Part shown: positions 1 through 11,520 of the stretch, piece by piece
Layout: each line of letters opens with the position of its first letter
Position numbering within the stretch: the stretch's first letter is position 1
NCBI GenBank assembly: GCA_903813345.2
Contig: CAIIXF020000001.1
Location: 53,895,885-53,959,884, forward strand
Source of the DNA: Owenia fusiformis
Taxonomy: Eukaryota; Annelida; Polychaeta; Sabellida; Oweniidae
DNA length: 64,000 nt
Reading direction: 5' to 3'
The notes under the pieces: generated by a model
Told to the model about the DNA's origin: nothing
Databases searched by the model: none
What the model saw: only the letters and a program-made list of their open reading frames with translations
Program-made: the position numbers and the translations under genes

Positions 1-802
1 GAGGTGAGGGGTTTGATCATGAAATCTTTGGGTATAGACAGCAATAAATATACTGAATGCTCGGACCCATTCTGGAAATGAAAGGATTTTCCCTTCTTTG
101 AAGGGTTTAAATTCAAATGTTTTGATTCAAAAGAATTGTCAGATTACATCTCACAGAGGACATAATCATTGTTTTTGTCTTCTTCAATACAATCATGAAT
201 CAATACATGAATACCAAAATATAAGAATATGATAGAAATGAGTTAAAGTAAATCCGCAAAATCTGAAATATGGACAAATTAATGTAATGTAATATGTTGA
301 AAACTGGGAATTGGATTTATTGAAGCTACTGACACCTGTCCTTGTAGCATGGCATTTGTGTTGGGAATTAATCCATAAGCTGTAGAGACGGGTTGGGAAT
401 TATGAAAAGCTGAAAGGTTAGTAGAGACTGGAGGGATGAAAGGGTAGGGTTGGATATTAGCGCTTGATGCAAAAGATGGAATAGGGCGAGTAATAGATGC
501 TGTGGGTCTATTTAGAGAGAATGAAATGTTGGGTTGGAATGGAAGATGTAGTGGAATAAGAAGGGAAAGGGGATAAGGGAAAAGTTGTTGTAAAGTTGCC
601 CCTTATTAAAGTGGGCATAGACTTGGCTGCAGTCAGGGTATAAGAAGTGTGATACTCTTCAATAGTAATACTTGGGTTAGGTCCTTCAGTTTCAGACATT
701 TGCAGTGAAATAATTAGTAGTTATATAGAGGGTAAGCAACTTCAAGACATAGAAACATTTAGATAAATATAAATAGAAGCACATGCTCCATGTTAGATGT
801 AT

Positions 803-1385
803 ATAAATATGATGCCCATAAGGCTAATCATAATAAATATGATTTAGAATACACTGCATAAATAAATGCATATGATATATAAAGATTATGAATTATCATA
901 ATATAAATATGATGCCCATAAGGCTAATCATAATAAATATGATTTAGAATACACTGCATAAATAAATGCATATGATATATAAAGATTATGAATTATCATA
1001 ATATAAATATGATGCCCATAAGGCTAATCATAATAAATATGATTTAGAATACACTGCATAAATAAATGCATATGATATATAAAAATTGAATTATCATAAT
1101 ATAAATATGATAACACTTAAGAATAAAGGTAAAGTATACAATGCATGAATAAATGCATATGATATATAAAATAATATGAATTATCATAATATAAATATGA
1201 TAACCTTTAAGAATAAAGGTAAAGCATACAATGCATGAATATGAAATATAAAATAATATGAATTTTATCATAATATAAATATGATAACATATCATGTCTA
1301 AAGGTATAGTATACACTGCATGAATAAATGCAGATGATATACAAAATAATATATATTTATCATAATATAAATATGATAAAATATA
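803..1385. repeat. 100-bp tandem repeat, about six units
   Basis: Two nearly exact 100-bp units are followed by more diverged units of about 85-95 bp. The landmark 'gatgcccataaggctaatc' recurs at 811, 911 and 1011. Later units carry 'gataacactta' or 'gataaccttta' at the same place (about 1108, 1199, 1283). The units are about 80 percent A+T. Open frames here are by-products of the repeat. Bases 1-802 hold no feature I can support. Confidence 0.9.
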
Positions 1386-1728
1386 AGTAAACAGGAAACT
1401 AAATTTCCTAATATAAGTATAGTACTTATGAAGGATAACTAAGTGAATAAACTATTGTGAAAAGTTAACGACTCTCTGGCTTATGTTTGGTTAGAGAAGA
1501 GTAGCCGTCTCTTCTAATGTTAAGTCTAATTATTATTACCTAATAAATGTAATCAAGAAAACTCAGGACTGCGCCTTTCCAGGACTTGACGAAACGCTTT
1601 TCCCCTTTGCATTGAGATGTATGGGATCGTAGGAGTCAACTATCAAATTTGACCATTGATTCTATATTGGGTGGTATGTGGGTGATGTAGGAACAAAAGT
1701 CTATTGCCCTTATGATGATGAATATCAT

Positions 1729-2222
1729 TTAACAATTTGAAATTGGTAGATAAAATATTGAATTATATTGAATGCCTTCTGAAGCAGTATTGATCGAGGA
1801 TTTGAAAGGATGCCATGAGCGTTGAAATAGTTCTCCAATATAAAAGGCTTTTAATGAAGGATGTATATCTAAATATTGTTCAGCCAAAGTGATGAGATTT
1901 TTTGCAACAAAGGTAGATGATCTATGAACCAGATCATTTTCTCCTAGCTGTAATATAGCCATATCTGGATAGGGATTTTTATATTTTACATCATCTGAAA
2001 TTGTTTAATTGTATATACAATGATGGTATTATAGTTAACTATGTCTTCCTTTAATTTAAAGTCAAAATGGTTAGATTCTTCTATTTTCCGAACAAAACTG
2101 TGGCCTATAATGCTGACCCTAATAACATTAGGCATCTCTAATTGTCTTGTATAATGGGAGAAGAAAGGTAAGGATATTATTGACTCCTGTCTTATCCTCA
2201 GAGTAAAGTTTATTATGTGCAA
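1729..2222 (-). pseudogene. Broken SGNH/GDSL-hydrolase-like fragment
   Basis: Two adjacent minus-strand reading frames in different phases together look like one SGNH-fold domain. The upstream piece (2222-1986) has 'RVSIIGHSFVRKI', like the block I strand with the nucleophile region. The downstream piece (1962-1729) has 'MAILQLGENDLV', which fits block III (G-x-N-D), followed by a helix-rich stretch. A frameshift and a stop separate them, and there is no C-terminal catalytic D-x-x-H. Fragments like this are common in invertebrate genomes as parts of repetitive gene families or mobile elements; that last point is family knowledge, not visible here. It is probably not functional. It could also be two mis-joined exons, but no convincing splice sites lie between the pieces. 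Confidence 0.5.
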
Positions 2223-3630
2223 TAAGGTGTCAGAAATATAGAAGAAAAGGAATAATTATAGCTCTCTCAAGAGATAAATATATATCAAATAATAAAATGA
2301 TATCTGTACCTTAATGGTACTATGAATAATCCCAATAACAACCAGAAATCTCTGGAATGGGATAATACAATAGAATAGATATATTTATTTAATAGCCTAC
2401 AAGGTTACTTACACTCGTAAATAAATGAAATATCTATTATTAGATTGGATGGAGTCTATTGAACGTAACTTGAGGACATGTATGTGACTTACTTAGGTCC
2501 AAACCTTCTCTATATTCCGGCTTTGAGTAGAAAGATTAGCTGCCTTGGTGTTGTAAATATTGTAAATCAATGTGTCACACACACAGGAAATACGGCATAA
2601 TAATATGAAATATATCTTTATGTATAGATTTGAGAAACAACAGCACACATCTCCGTCTGAATCTATTGTTATATTTGATTTCTTTAAGCGAGAATAATTT
2701 CAAAGTTTCCTACATTATTGACGTCTGGAACCGGAAGCCATTTTTAGCTACAGCGAGAAAATGTAACCATGTGTCAAACTCCGAAAAGAAATTTTGAAAT
2801 ATCTAAAACCAGACAAGCAACGCTTCATCCTAAATATAATTAATATAAAATGATTTCTAGGTGCGTGTAGCAATTTTTACATACGAAATACGAGTACATA
2901 CGAAATAAATGAAGTTACATCTAGCTGTAAGGTAGAAACTCGAGTAATATGTGACGTGTCCATATTCATCAATAAATTAATTCTTTTGTATAAATTCAAG
3001 TTGTAAACCATATGAACGAGATATCAATTGAATACTTCAAACATAAAACTACAAAGTCATAAAGACAAAAGATAAAACGTGTTTGAAATTTTTTTTTTTT
3101 TTTTTTGAACTTTTTTAAACTGACGTTTTTTGTGTGAAATATTACGATAAAATTTTCACAAAACGATTCAGCGATAGATAAATGTATATACAAGAGATAA
3201 ATGTCGATAAAAAGAATCGAAATGTATAACTTACATTGATGTTAATGGATTTTGTACGCACCTAGGGAGAAAACCCTCCAACTACAATCCTATCGATATC
3301 TCGTCTAAAGTCTCATCTCGTACTCTCGAGATCTGAAGCTTGATGTTTCGTTCAGTGTAACTTACCAGAAACATTTACCTGGGATAACCGGGGAATGGTC
3401 TTCTTAGGGCTTGTTCATACCTAAACCTTAACCGACTCTCACATTGCCATAAATGAAATTATTGTCAATAATTTGAATAAAGGGGTGTTAGGTCAGTTGA
3501 CCTAGAGGGATTCAGGTTATCCTGTTGTTTTTGGACTTGCCCATTTTTCCAAATTAGGGGTATTAGCATATGTCATGGAATAGGTTGGATTGTATGTAAT
3601 TAGAATAAATAGAAATGAAATATATTTTAG
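2223..3630. other. Non-coding stretch upstream of the membrane-protein exon
   Basis: No exon, RNA gene or clear repeat was recognised. There is a run of about 19 T at 3090-3108. If the exon at 3631 has upstream partners, they are not identifiable here and may lie beyond the left edge. Confidence 0.4.
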
Positions 3631-6600
3631 GGTGCACCTCTAGGAGTGATAATAGGTGTTCCCATTGCAGTTGTACTTATATTGATCATCCTTGGGGTAC
3701 TCCTACTTGTTAAGTCTAAACACACAAGTAAGTTGATCAATTAAAATTGTAAATTCATAATTGACCTTTCTTATAAATGCTGAACTAGAGTCCATTTCAC
3801 TGTTTAACTTCGTCAGTAAAAGCTAAAAAATAAGAAATCAAAATATCATTTTGCAATAATATATAGAAAAATATATTCCTATTGTACATGAATGACATTT
3901 GTATATCTTGGATTGCTTCTAGTTTAGCTTATGAAGTGTGTGGCCTCTTATATTTGGATGCTTCTCTGCCATGTTATTTTCAATAAGATTAACATGGCTG
4001 AAATTTTTCAAATTACAAGACGGCACAGGCTTATTGCACAAAAAACTAAAAAATCTGAAATATACAAATGTCATTCATGTACAATATGAATATACTTTTC
4101 CATATATTATTGCACAATGGTCTCCCAATTTCTTATTTTTGCCGTTCTACTGACGAAATGAAGCAGTGAAATGGACTCTAGCTGTTGTGCAAGACCAAAG
4201 AAACTAGGGTTTATTTATTTATGGAAGAAATAATGTTTTTTTTGTTATGGTAGATAATAATCCAAGTTATTTCTTAGCATCCTTCTTCAAGAAAGAAATA
4301 TTGATGAACAAATAAAACCTTATATTACTCCGACCTATGTTATTTTATTAGCTCACATGGTGAGCTATTGCAATCACTCACTTGTCCGTCTGTCTGTCTG
4401 TCAACAATTGGCCAGTTTTAAAACCTCTGTCAATAGGATTCCTGTTTTAAGTTATTATTAATTCAGAAAACTCCCCTATGACTCCTGGCTCAAAAGCTCG
4501 CCTATTTTCAAAATGGCCACCATTTTTGTCTCACAAAATTCACTTTTGGCCCATTTCCTAGCTTTACAAATAATTTCAGGTGTCCTGCATTGTAAAAAGC
4601 CATGTCACTGTAAAGAGTAGTTGTATGAAATAATTTTGTTACAAAAAATTGGCAAAACATTTAATTTTTCCTGTTATTCAAATTATTTTTGTTCAACATC
4701 AATACAGAAAACTCCCCTATGACTCCTGGTTCAAAAGCTCACCTATTTTCAAAATGGTCGCCATTTTTGTCTTGCTTAATTCACTTATGACCCATTTTCT
4801 AGCTTTACCAATAATTTCAGGCATTGTAAAAAGCCCCCTTATACAAATTTACTGGCTGTCACAGCGCTCTCACAGCCCGCTGTCACAGCGCTCTCACAGC
4901 CCGCTGTCACAGCGCTCTCACAGCCCGCTGTCACAGCGCTCTCACAGCCCGCTGTCACAGCGCTGCGACAGCGCTCTCACAGCGCTGCGACAGTGCTCTC
5001 ACAGCGCTGTGACAGCCCATCGGAATGTACCATGCAAATGAGGCTGCGACAGCGCTCTCACAGCATTGCCATATATGGCATTGATTATGCATCCTTCCTT
5101 CCTACACATAAATTTTAGTTACCTATAGCAACAAGACAAGAAGATAAGGGTAGATATCAGAAAACATTTAGCTACCCAGACCCTGCATTTCCATCCAACT
5201 GATGACTATATATTTGCACCCTAGATCAAGTTTGCATTTAATTAGAAACTTACTTTATGGATTAAAGCCAGCTTATATATCTACACTCCTTATTTGGTTT
5301 TTGGCTTGAATTCCATTGTTCAGTTTGAAAGATAGCTGTTATTGTACATGTACATGCAAATTGCCCCAATTGTATCAATTTTATCCTTTATGATGCACTA
5401 TATGTGCATGCTAATACATTGATATTCCATACCTTTAGTTTAACCATGCAGTATGTACTAACTTGCACAAAATTCATTTCATTTGATCCTTTTTCTTAGA
5501 TCACTAGAACATTCCAAAGGTATCTATAAATAATCAGTAGTACAATACCTTACATATGCTTTGTAAATTAGTAATGATATGATGGCCATTTCAGCATAAC
5601 TCCTTTGTTCTTTCCTCCTACAAAATTCCTGCTCTAACTGATTTTTAGTTTGAATTTTTTAACCCACAATGCATTGGTACTTCCTGCTGTGAGAGGGCTG
5701 TGAGAGTGCTGTGAGAGCGCTGCCACAAACTGTGGCTAAGAGAGCATGTTGCTGTAATTGATTCAGCCACTTAATTACTGTCACATCCCTCTCGCAGCGA
5801 TGGATGGAAATAGAATGCTGTGACAGCGCTCTCACAGCGTTCTCGCAGCGTATGGATGTGAGAGGATTGTTGCTGAAATTGATCCAGCCATCATTTTAAG
5901 CCTATATGCTGTCACAGCGCTGCGACAGCGCTGTCACAGCGCTGTCGCAGCAATTATTTTCCGTAAGGGCCATGTCACTGTTAAGAGTAGTTGTATGAAA
6001 TAATTTTGTTACAAAAATTGGCAAAAATTACATGTTCATCCATTTTTTTTATTTTTTATTTTTTACTTTGGCCTAAGTTATCTTTATTATTTGTTCAACA
6101 AAAAACTTTATAACTCTGGCCTAACTTACTTTTATTGTTTGAGATATGACAGCTTCCCCTCAGGACTGACAAGTAATAATAATTCAAAAAAACAAAGTGA
6201 AACTACTACATGTATAATAACATATTTATCATAACTCTCTGGACGTACCTCTTTCCAAAACACAGATACATGCAGATGAAAGGATGGCTTTATTAGACAA
6301 GATCAAAGGATCAATGAAAAACACATTCACAATTAATATAATGTTTTGGCTTTTATTAATTTGGATATCTTGGAATTCTTTTTTTTACTTCACAATAATG
6401 GGGAGATCATTTTCAAATTATTGTATAGCAAATAATTCAGAAGACGATATCCAATTGAAGAAACTTTCAACTTTAAATATCTCAAAAATGACATTCAACA
6501 AATTATCATCTACAACACAAGAGAAACATACAACTCTGAATTTCAATTCTCAGATAAATAGAAATTTGGAGGTTGGAACTGATCAAATGCAACAAAGAAG

Positions 6601-9600
6601 AGACAGAATTAGATCCATTTGCGCTAAACTACCAGCGAGGTCTTACATAGGGAGCAATGTGTATATAGATAGGGAGCATAAGTTGCTGTATTGTTACACA
6701 CCAAAAGTTGCAAGTACAACATGGCGACTGATTTTGACTGCTAATCACTATAATGTAAACACCAGTGACGTTACTGAGGATATGACTGGGCCAGTTTGGG
6801 GGAAATGGTATGCTGGGAAGATTCTAGGCTCATTTACAATGACGGGTAAAACTTACGATGAAATGAGGACAATGCAAAAAGATTTGTTTAAGTTCATGTT
6901 TGTCCGGGATCCTATTGAGCGACTACCATCAGCATGGCGTTCGAAGATTATAGAACAGAATACTGATCATTACAGAAGAAATTATGGATCAAAAATGATA
7001 GAAAAATATCGAGAAAATCCTAATCCTATTGATATCATTCAAGGATATGCAACATTTGAAGAGTTTGTGAAATATGTTACCGATGACCATAATAAAGGAG
7101 ACGAACATTGGGAAGCATATAGTGATCTATGTAACCCCTGTCTAATCAATTATGATGTCATAGGTGACTATAAAACACTTTATGATGATGCCAAGCTAAC
7201 ATTTCAGCTGGCTAATCTGACTAGATTTGATTTTCCTGTAAAGAACTCTGAAACATCAGCTAATATTAAGGGTTACTATACCAACCTCACATCAGCTACA
7301 ATAGAAAAGATTTATGACAAATATGCCTTGGATTATGAGATGTTTGGATTTGAGAAGTGGCTCAGCCATTGAAAAATAATGGACTTTCTTTGTTGATTAA
7401 TGTTGTGTTATCACTTTCAACAAAATGACTTGTGTATTTTGAATGACCTTTGTAGTGTCTGACTGTAACAGATTCTTGTTGACAGGCATTTCTCTTTAAC
7501 CTGCATGCCAATGGACCTTTTGAAAACTTTTTGAACAACATAGATATTAACTTGCAATCACCTAAAAATCTTATCTCAAAAATGAATGAGTGACTTTCAC
7601 TGAAATATGTGATATTGAAATTTAAGGTGACATACTTGTAGTAAATATGTAATAAAGTAATAATTTGTAGTTTTGAAAGGTGTTTGTGTTTATGTCCCAA
7701 AAGATTACATTGTAGAATTGCTATCGGATATTTTCTGGTATAAGTCATTATCACATGGTTAGGTGTTTCTAAGCATTTTGATTGGTCAATTGTGACAACG
7801 TATATATCGTATCACTAATTTTCATGTGATATGGTGGGCTGTATTACTACGGAGTCAATAGTAACGATATGACATCACTGGTTATATAACTTCATAGCTA
7901 AAGAAAACAGTATGAAAACAGTATGAAAATAGTATGACGTCATATTGTACGAATACAACAGTATGACGTCATATTATTTCAAAGCGAACTTTCAAAACAC
8001 ACAAAATTATAATAGTTACTGGGAGTACAGAGTACTGAACACAATCATAATGACCAAATCAAAATGCTTCAATTCAACATTCCAAGACATGTGATAAAAT
8101 CCCATCACACTTTTCAGCTTATGTGATACAGGAAATATTCCACTCGGGTAAGAATGTATCACCACTCAAGCTTCGCTTTCTTGGATGTTACAATATTACC
8201 TTTCGTGGAATATTTCCTGTATCACATGCTGAAACGTGTGATAACTGATAGTATCACATACTTTAGTGAGGGCAATAAGAAAAATGGGAGCTGGAAAAAT
8301 TAAAGCAAAAACCCTGGTGGCTAAGATATTGAATTAATCCTCCCCATGTAGATAATCAAGAGTTGACTAGGAAACAATACATACACCTATTATGTATAAA
8401 TATATTTGCATCCACATGTATTACGTAACTGGGTTTTCAGAGAAAAATCAAGTGTCTGATAGCAACAGCCATATACCTCCTGACATTCCCCTAGAGCAGA
8501 TGACGCCAGTGGAGGAGACCACAACCCCACAGATCAGAGCACATGAACTTAAGCCTCCAGTCAGAGTTGAGATTGTTGAGGCTATGGGGCCCTCGGCGTC
8601 TGCTGCTGCTGATGTGGACCTCTTACCAGCTATACAAACTGTCAGGCCCAAGACAGCAATGGTCAATAGAACTCTGCCTAATGAGGTCATGATGACCCCA
8701 ACACCTCCAAAGGTCTCCGGTGAGTACCAATCAAGTATTCTTAAGTAAATTCTTAGTTATGCACATTTTAAAAAGTGTGTGAACAATGTTAAGTATGTTA
8801 TGACCATATAATAATAGCACCAGACCCATTTTGATCCCCTTGTGCAGATCGGATGTAATGTTTTATCATTCATTTAAATCCCCCCACCTATTGATGTGGT
8901 TCTTTCATCTTAATTCCATGATCTTACAGATGCTAAGATTAGAAAGCCGATCTATAGGATGAACACTGAGAGATCTTTCACTCCTGTGACAAACATCAAG
9001 GTTGGACCCTACACCACACTAGATAACCTTCGCAGACAGATACGTCCTCAGATGGAGAAGAATTTTGGTATGCTATATTCTCTTGGTTTTAGGTTACTAA
9101 GGTGTACAACCTTTAAAGGGTTCCTATAAGCTACCCGTATAAAAACAATATGGCGGCTTCAGGCGAGTCAACTGGATCAGTCCATTTTCAAGAATAAGGG
9201 GAGTTTTGTAAAATCCAGTTTATTGAAATTGTCTTGGAGATAAAGTGATCCGTTTATAATGATTCTGATAACATTATTGAGAGAGTGATTGTTCAAAGAT
9301 TGTTCATAGAACTGCTTTGTTTCATTTGGAGGATATTTCATATACATGTACCAAGCTGTGTACTAAGTAATGGGGAAATTTAGATGTCAAATTTTCATTA
9401 TTATACACAAATAGAAGATCCTGAAACTTTACCCATAAATGTGAAATTGATTTGTCAAAATAAAAATCACTCTTTTATAAATGTGTGACGATCTATAATA
9501 TACTAATGTATATAACAGATAGAGGTGTTGACACAACAACCTCGAGCCTGTGAACACTTGAGTATTATTCCAAAGCCTCTTTGATGTCTTTGTAATGATT

Positions 9601-10985
9601 ACAGTGAACAAGCATATGTGAAATAATAAAAACGTCTTCTCAGGAAGAGTTTGAAAATTTCAAGATTGTGAAATTTTCAATTTTTTCTGAAAATCGATTA
9701 AGTTAACAGTCAGTCACCAGGTCACCTTAACATTGATTTGTCCATCTGTCTCGCAAAATCCACTTTTGGACCATTTGCCTTAAACTCTCTGTCAATAGGA
9801 TTCCCGTTTTAAGTTAATTTTGTTCAACATCAATACAAAAAACTCTCCTATGACTCTTGGCTCAAAAGCTCGCCTATTTTCAAAATGGTCGCCATTTTTG
9901 TTTCGCGAAATTCACTTTTTGCCCATTTCCTAGCTTTACAAATAATTTCAGCTGTCCTGCATTGTAAAAAGCCATGTCACTGTAAAGAGTAGTTGTATGA
10001 AATAATTTTGTTACAAAAAATCGCCAAAATATTATATCCGTTTTTTTATTTTCACCCATTTTAGCTAACATTGATCTGTCCATCTGTCTCGCGAAATCCT
10101 CTTTTGGACCATTTGCTAACCTCTGTCGATAGGATTCCAGTTTCAAGTTATTTTTGTTCAACATCAATACAAAAAACTCCCCTATCACTCCTGGTTCAAA
10201 AGCCATTTCCTAGCTTTACAAATAATTTCAGGGGTCTTGCATTGCAAAAAGCCATGTCACCGTAAAGGGTAGTTGTATGAAATAATTTTGTTACAAATAA
10301 TTGGCAAAAAAATTATATCCGTTTTTTTTCAGCCATTTAACTTAAAATCGATTTGTCCATCTGTCTCTCAGTCGGTCCAAAATAGTGGCAAGTGGCTTGA
10401 TATAATTTTGTCATGGCGTTTGGGGTCACACAGGCTTGTAGTTAGACTTACTATTTATTCATTTTCTAAAAATTATAAATTATTTCCAATTCAGGAAAGA
10501 TGTCTGCATATGTTTTCCTGAACACCAAGCTTACCCCTGTCACCCCTCATGAGGAGAAAGAAGACACAGTCCTGGATACATATGGAAGAGAAGCTGTGCT
10601 ACTTAGAACTCTCAAGGACACTGGTGAATATTGACTTATTATGCATTTTTACATCATCTTAGATTCCAAATGTTAATGGTATTTGTTGAAGAACAAAGTT
10701 GATTGTGTTTGGGGATGGACGTATATGATAGCTTTGAAAGGTTGATATGGAGTTCAACACATTAAAGATTATTGTATTTCAAAAAAATTATTATGTGTAT
10801 GCTTTCAAATTGCAGATGTGGGGATGTTCTATTGTATCTGTGGAAGTGTTGCCTCTCTACCGTGTGTTCTCTGTAACAGTGTCAAGTACTGCAGTCCTGC
10901 CTGCCAATCTATTGACTACACCTCCCATCAAACACAATGCAAGTCCATACAGGATGACACAAGCTCAAACGAGCACATTTGTTAA
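3631..10985 (+). CDS. Membrane protein with cytoplasmic MYND zinc finger, 3' part of gene (5 exons seen)
   Basis: Unrecognised gene. Exons read as 3631-3727, 8441-8719, 8930-9067, 10495-10623 and 10816-10985 (stop TAA at 10983). All four introns are phase 1 with GT/AG sites, and the frame stays open throughout. The first exon encodes a hydrophobic segment of about 26 residues (GVIIGVPIAVVLILIILGVL core) followed by KSKHTKK, a typical single-pass helix with a basic stop-transfer. Next come about 90 residues rich in Pro, Thr and Ser, then a more ordered stretch (IYRMNTERSFTPVTNIKVG; later VLDTYGREAVLLRTLKD). The last exon carries a MYND-type finger: CICG, CVLC, KYCSPACQ, then H-x3-C. The first pair is C-x-C where the family has C-x2-C. 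If the last intron is retained, the protein ends Gly-Glu-Tyr at 10634 without the finger. The ectodomain must lie upstream and was not found. Join of exon 3631-3727 to the rest: moderate confidence. MYND exon: good. Confidence 0.6.
3785..4181. mobile_element. MITE-like element with long terminal inverted repeats
   Basis: The ends are inverted copies: CTAGAGTCCATTTCACTG at 3785 and its complement ending at 4181. Similarity continues inward for about 125 bp per arm, including 'gtacatgaatgacatttgta' on the left and its complement near 4060-4085. No coding capacity. It lies in the first visible intron of the MYND gene. Superfamily unknown. Confidence 0.75.
4354..4835. repeat. Dispersed lophotrochozoan-type repeat, two partial copies
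   Basis: The stretch has the shared words 'cctatgactcctggctcaaaagctc', 'cacttttggcccatttcctagc' and 'gccatgtcactgtaaagagtag'. It occurs once at about 4354-4660 and again at about 4700-4835. The second copy is interrupted at 4836 and resumes at 5970-6030. Related copies lie at 9730-10030 and 10060-10310. Confidence 0.8.
4836..5969. mobile_element. Non-autonomous TIR element carrying a CTGTCACAGCGCT minisatellite
   Basis: The element begins CCCTTATACAAATTTACTG and ends in the complement of CCCTTACGGAAAATAATTG. Both termini then run into CTG(T/C)(C/G)ACAGCG repeats. It interrupts a dispersed repeat: neighbouring copies read 'aaaaagccatgtcactg' straight through, while here 'aaaaagcc' and 'ccatgtcactg' flank the element, giving a 2-bp CC duplication (4834-4835 and 5970-5971). 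A 24-bp minisatellite, alternating 'gctgtcacagcgct' and 'ctcacagccc', fills 4855-5060; related units recur at 5690-5730, 5785-5860 and 5905-5952. The unit is largely self-complementary. The 130-codon open frame across the minisatellite (4649-5041) is a by-product. Superfamily not assigned. Confidence 0.75.
5970..6030. repeat. Right remainder of the interrupted dispersed repeat
   Basis: 'ccatgtcactgttaagagtag' plus the following 'gtatgaaataattttgttac' continues the host copy that was cut at 4835. From 6031 to 6283 lies the AT-rich 5' flank of the sulfotransferase, with no recognisable promoter element. Confidence 0.8.
6284..7372 (+). CDS. Carbohydrate sulfotransferase (CHST8-14 / HNK-1 sulfotransferase family)
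   Basis: A complete intronless frame of 362 residues. It has a short cytoplasmic N-terminus with basic residues, a hydrophobic signal anchor at about 18-39, a variable Asn/Thr-rich stem, then the Golgi-lumenal catalytic domain from about residue 105. The PAPS-binding motifs are plain: the 5'-phosphosulfate loop YTPKVASTTW at about 138-147, and the 3'-phosphate motif FVRDPIERLPSAWRSK at about 206-221. The family block EHWEAYSDLCNPCLINYDVIG lies at about 274-294. N-glycosylation sequons include NLT (311) and NLT (334). The length is typical of the family. Enzymes of this family move sulfate from PAPS to hexosamine, glucuronate or galactosamine in glycans; the substrate cannot be told from sequence. 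It lies inside a 4.7-kb intron of the MYND gene on the same strand. The lack of introns suggests a retrocopy or an ancestrally single-exon gene; the intact motifs argue for function. Confidence 0.92.
   Translation: MALLDKIKGSMKNTFTINIMFWLLLIWISWNSFFYFTIMGRSFSNYCIANNSEDDIQLKKLSTLNISKMTFNKLSSTTQEKHTTLNFNSQINRNLEVGTDQMQQRRDRIRSICAKLPARSYIGSNVYIDREHKLLYCYTPKVASTTWRLILTANHYNVNTSDVTEDMTGPVWGKWYAGKILGSFTMTGKTYDEMRTMQKDLFKFMFVRDPIERLPSAWRSKIIEQNTDHYRRNYGSKMIEKYRENPNPIDIIQGYATFEEFVKYVTDDHNKGDEHWEAYSDLCNPCLINYDVIGDYKTLYDDAKLTFQLANLTRFDFPVKNSETSANIKGYYTNLTSATIEKIYDKYALDYEMFGFEKWLSH
7651..7656 (+). promoter_or_regulatory. Polyadenylation signal of the sulfotransferase
   Basis: AATAAA lies 279 bases after the stop codon, in an AT-rich 3' flank. 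It is the first canonical signal downstream of the coding region. Confidence 0.55.
7765..8242. repeat. Two inverted-repeat structures with two CRE palindromes between the first pair of arms
   Basis: 'aagcattttgattggtca' near 7772 returns inverted near 8050-8068. Between them are two copies of 'agtatgacgtcatatt', each with a perfect TGACGTCA (7935-7942 and 7964-7971). A second inverted repeat has arms at 8104-8143 and 8205-8242, sharing 'gtgatacaggaaatattcca'. These look like decayed MITEs. No gene is seen from 7373 to 8440. Confidence 0.7.
9730..10320. repeat. Dispersed repeat, two copies in the MYND-gene intron
   Basis: These are two direct copies of the family seen at 4354-4835 (shared 'cctagctttacaaataatttcag' and 'gccatgtcactgtaaagagtag', the second with small changes). 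They occupy most of the intron 9068-10494. They are empty-site copies for the element at 4836-5969. Confidence 0.8.
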
Positions 10986-11514
10986 ATAGACAATTGATTC
11001 ATTTACAGAACAATAATAATATGTCAATCTATAGATATTAGGTAATAATGGTCTAACATAATTTGTACTGTGACTCTCTTGATGCTTAAGAGTAAAGCCA
11101 CTTTCCTGTGTGATGTCTGTCTGTCTTGCATGGTGTATAGAGTTCCTTGACTGGTGACTGCCTACATAGTATGTTTTCCAAACTTTTTGTGTAATTGATA
11201 GACATATGTGATATAAGTATCACATTAACAGTAGGTATTATTAACGGGTTGATAATGAGACAATGAATATGTGCCAATATGAAAATAATTATACTTAATT
11301 TTTTAGTGTATTTTAACAAAATGTATTATTTCATTGATATTAACAATTCATATCCGTCCAAAGTTCATGGATCATGAGATGTCTCCTGTATTACTATAAG
11401 TGCCAAAATGATACATCTAGTTACCATGACAATTCTGCTATAAATAATGAATATATAGTTTTTAATTTTGTATGAAATTTTATTTTTATATTTCTGTATC
11501 TTCTAGGAGCATGC

Positions 11515-11520
11515 AATAAA
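11515..11520 (+). promoter_or_regulatory. Possible polyadenylation signal of the MYND gene
   Basis: AATAAA lies about 530 bases after the stop at 10985. No canonical signal was noticed closer to the stop. The 10986-11835 stretch is otherwise featureless. Confidence 0.35.

Noticed and set aside
4649-5041. 130-codon frame containing SQRSHSPL repeats
   Set aside because: The repeated residues come from the 24-bp minisatellite inside a transposon, and the frame crosses the insertion boundary at 4836.
7362-7754. 130-codon minus-strand frame after the sulfotransferase
   Set aside because: It overlaps the sulfotransferase 3' end and probable 3' UTR, with irregular composition and no domain.
8448-8690. 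80-codon minus-strand frame with signal-peptide-like start
   Set aside because: It is the antisense of the well-supported MYND-gene exon 8441-8719.
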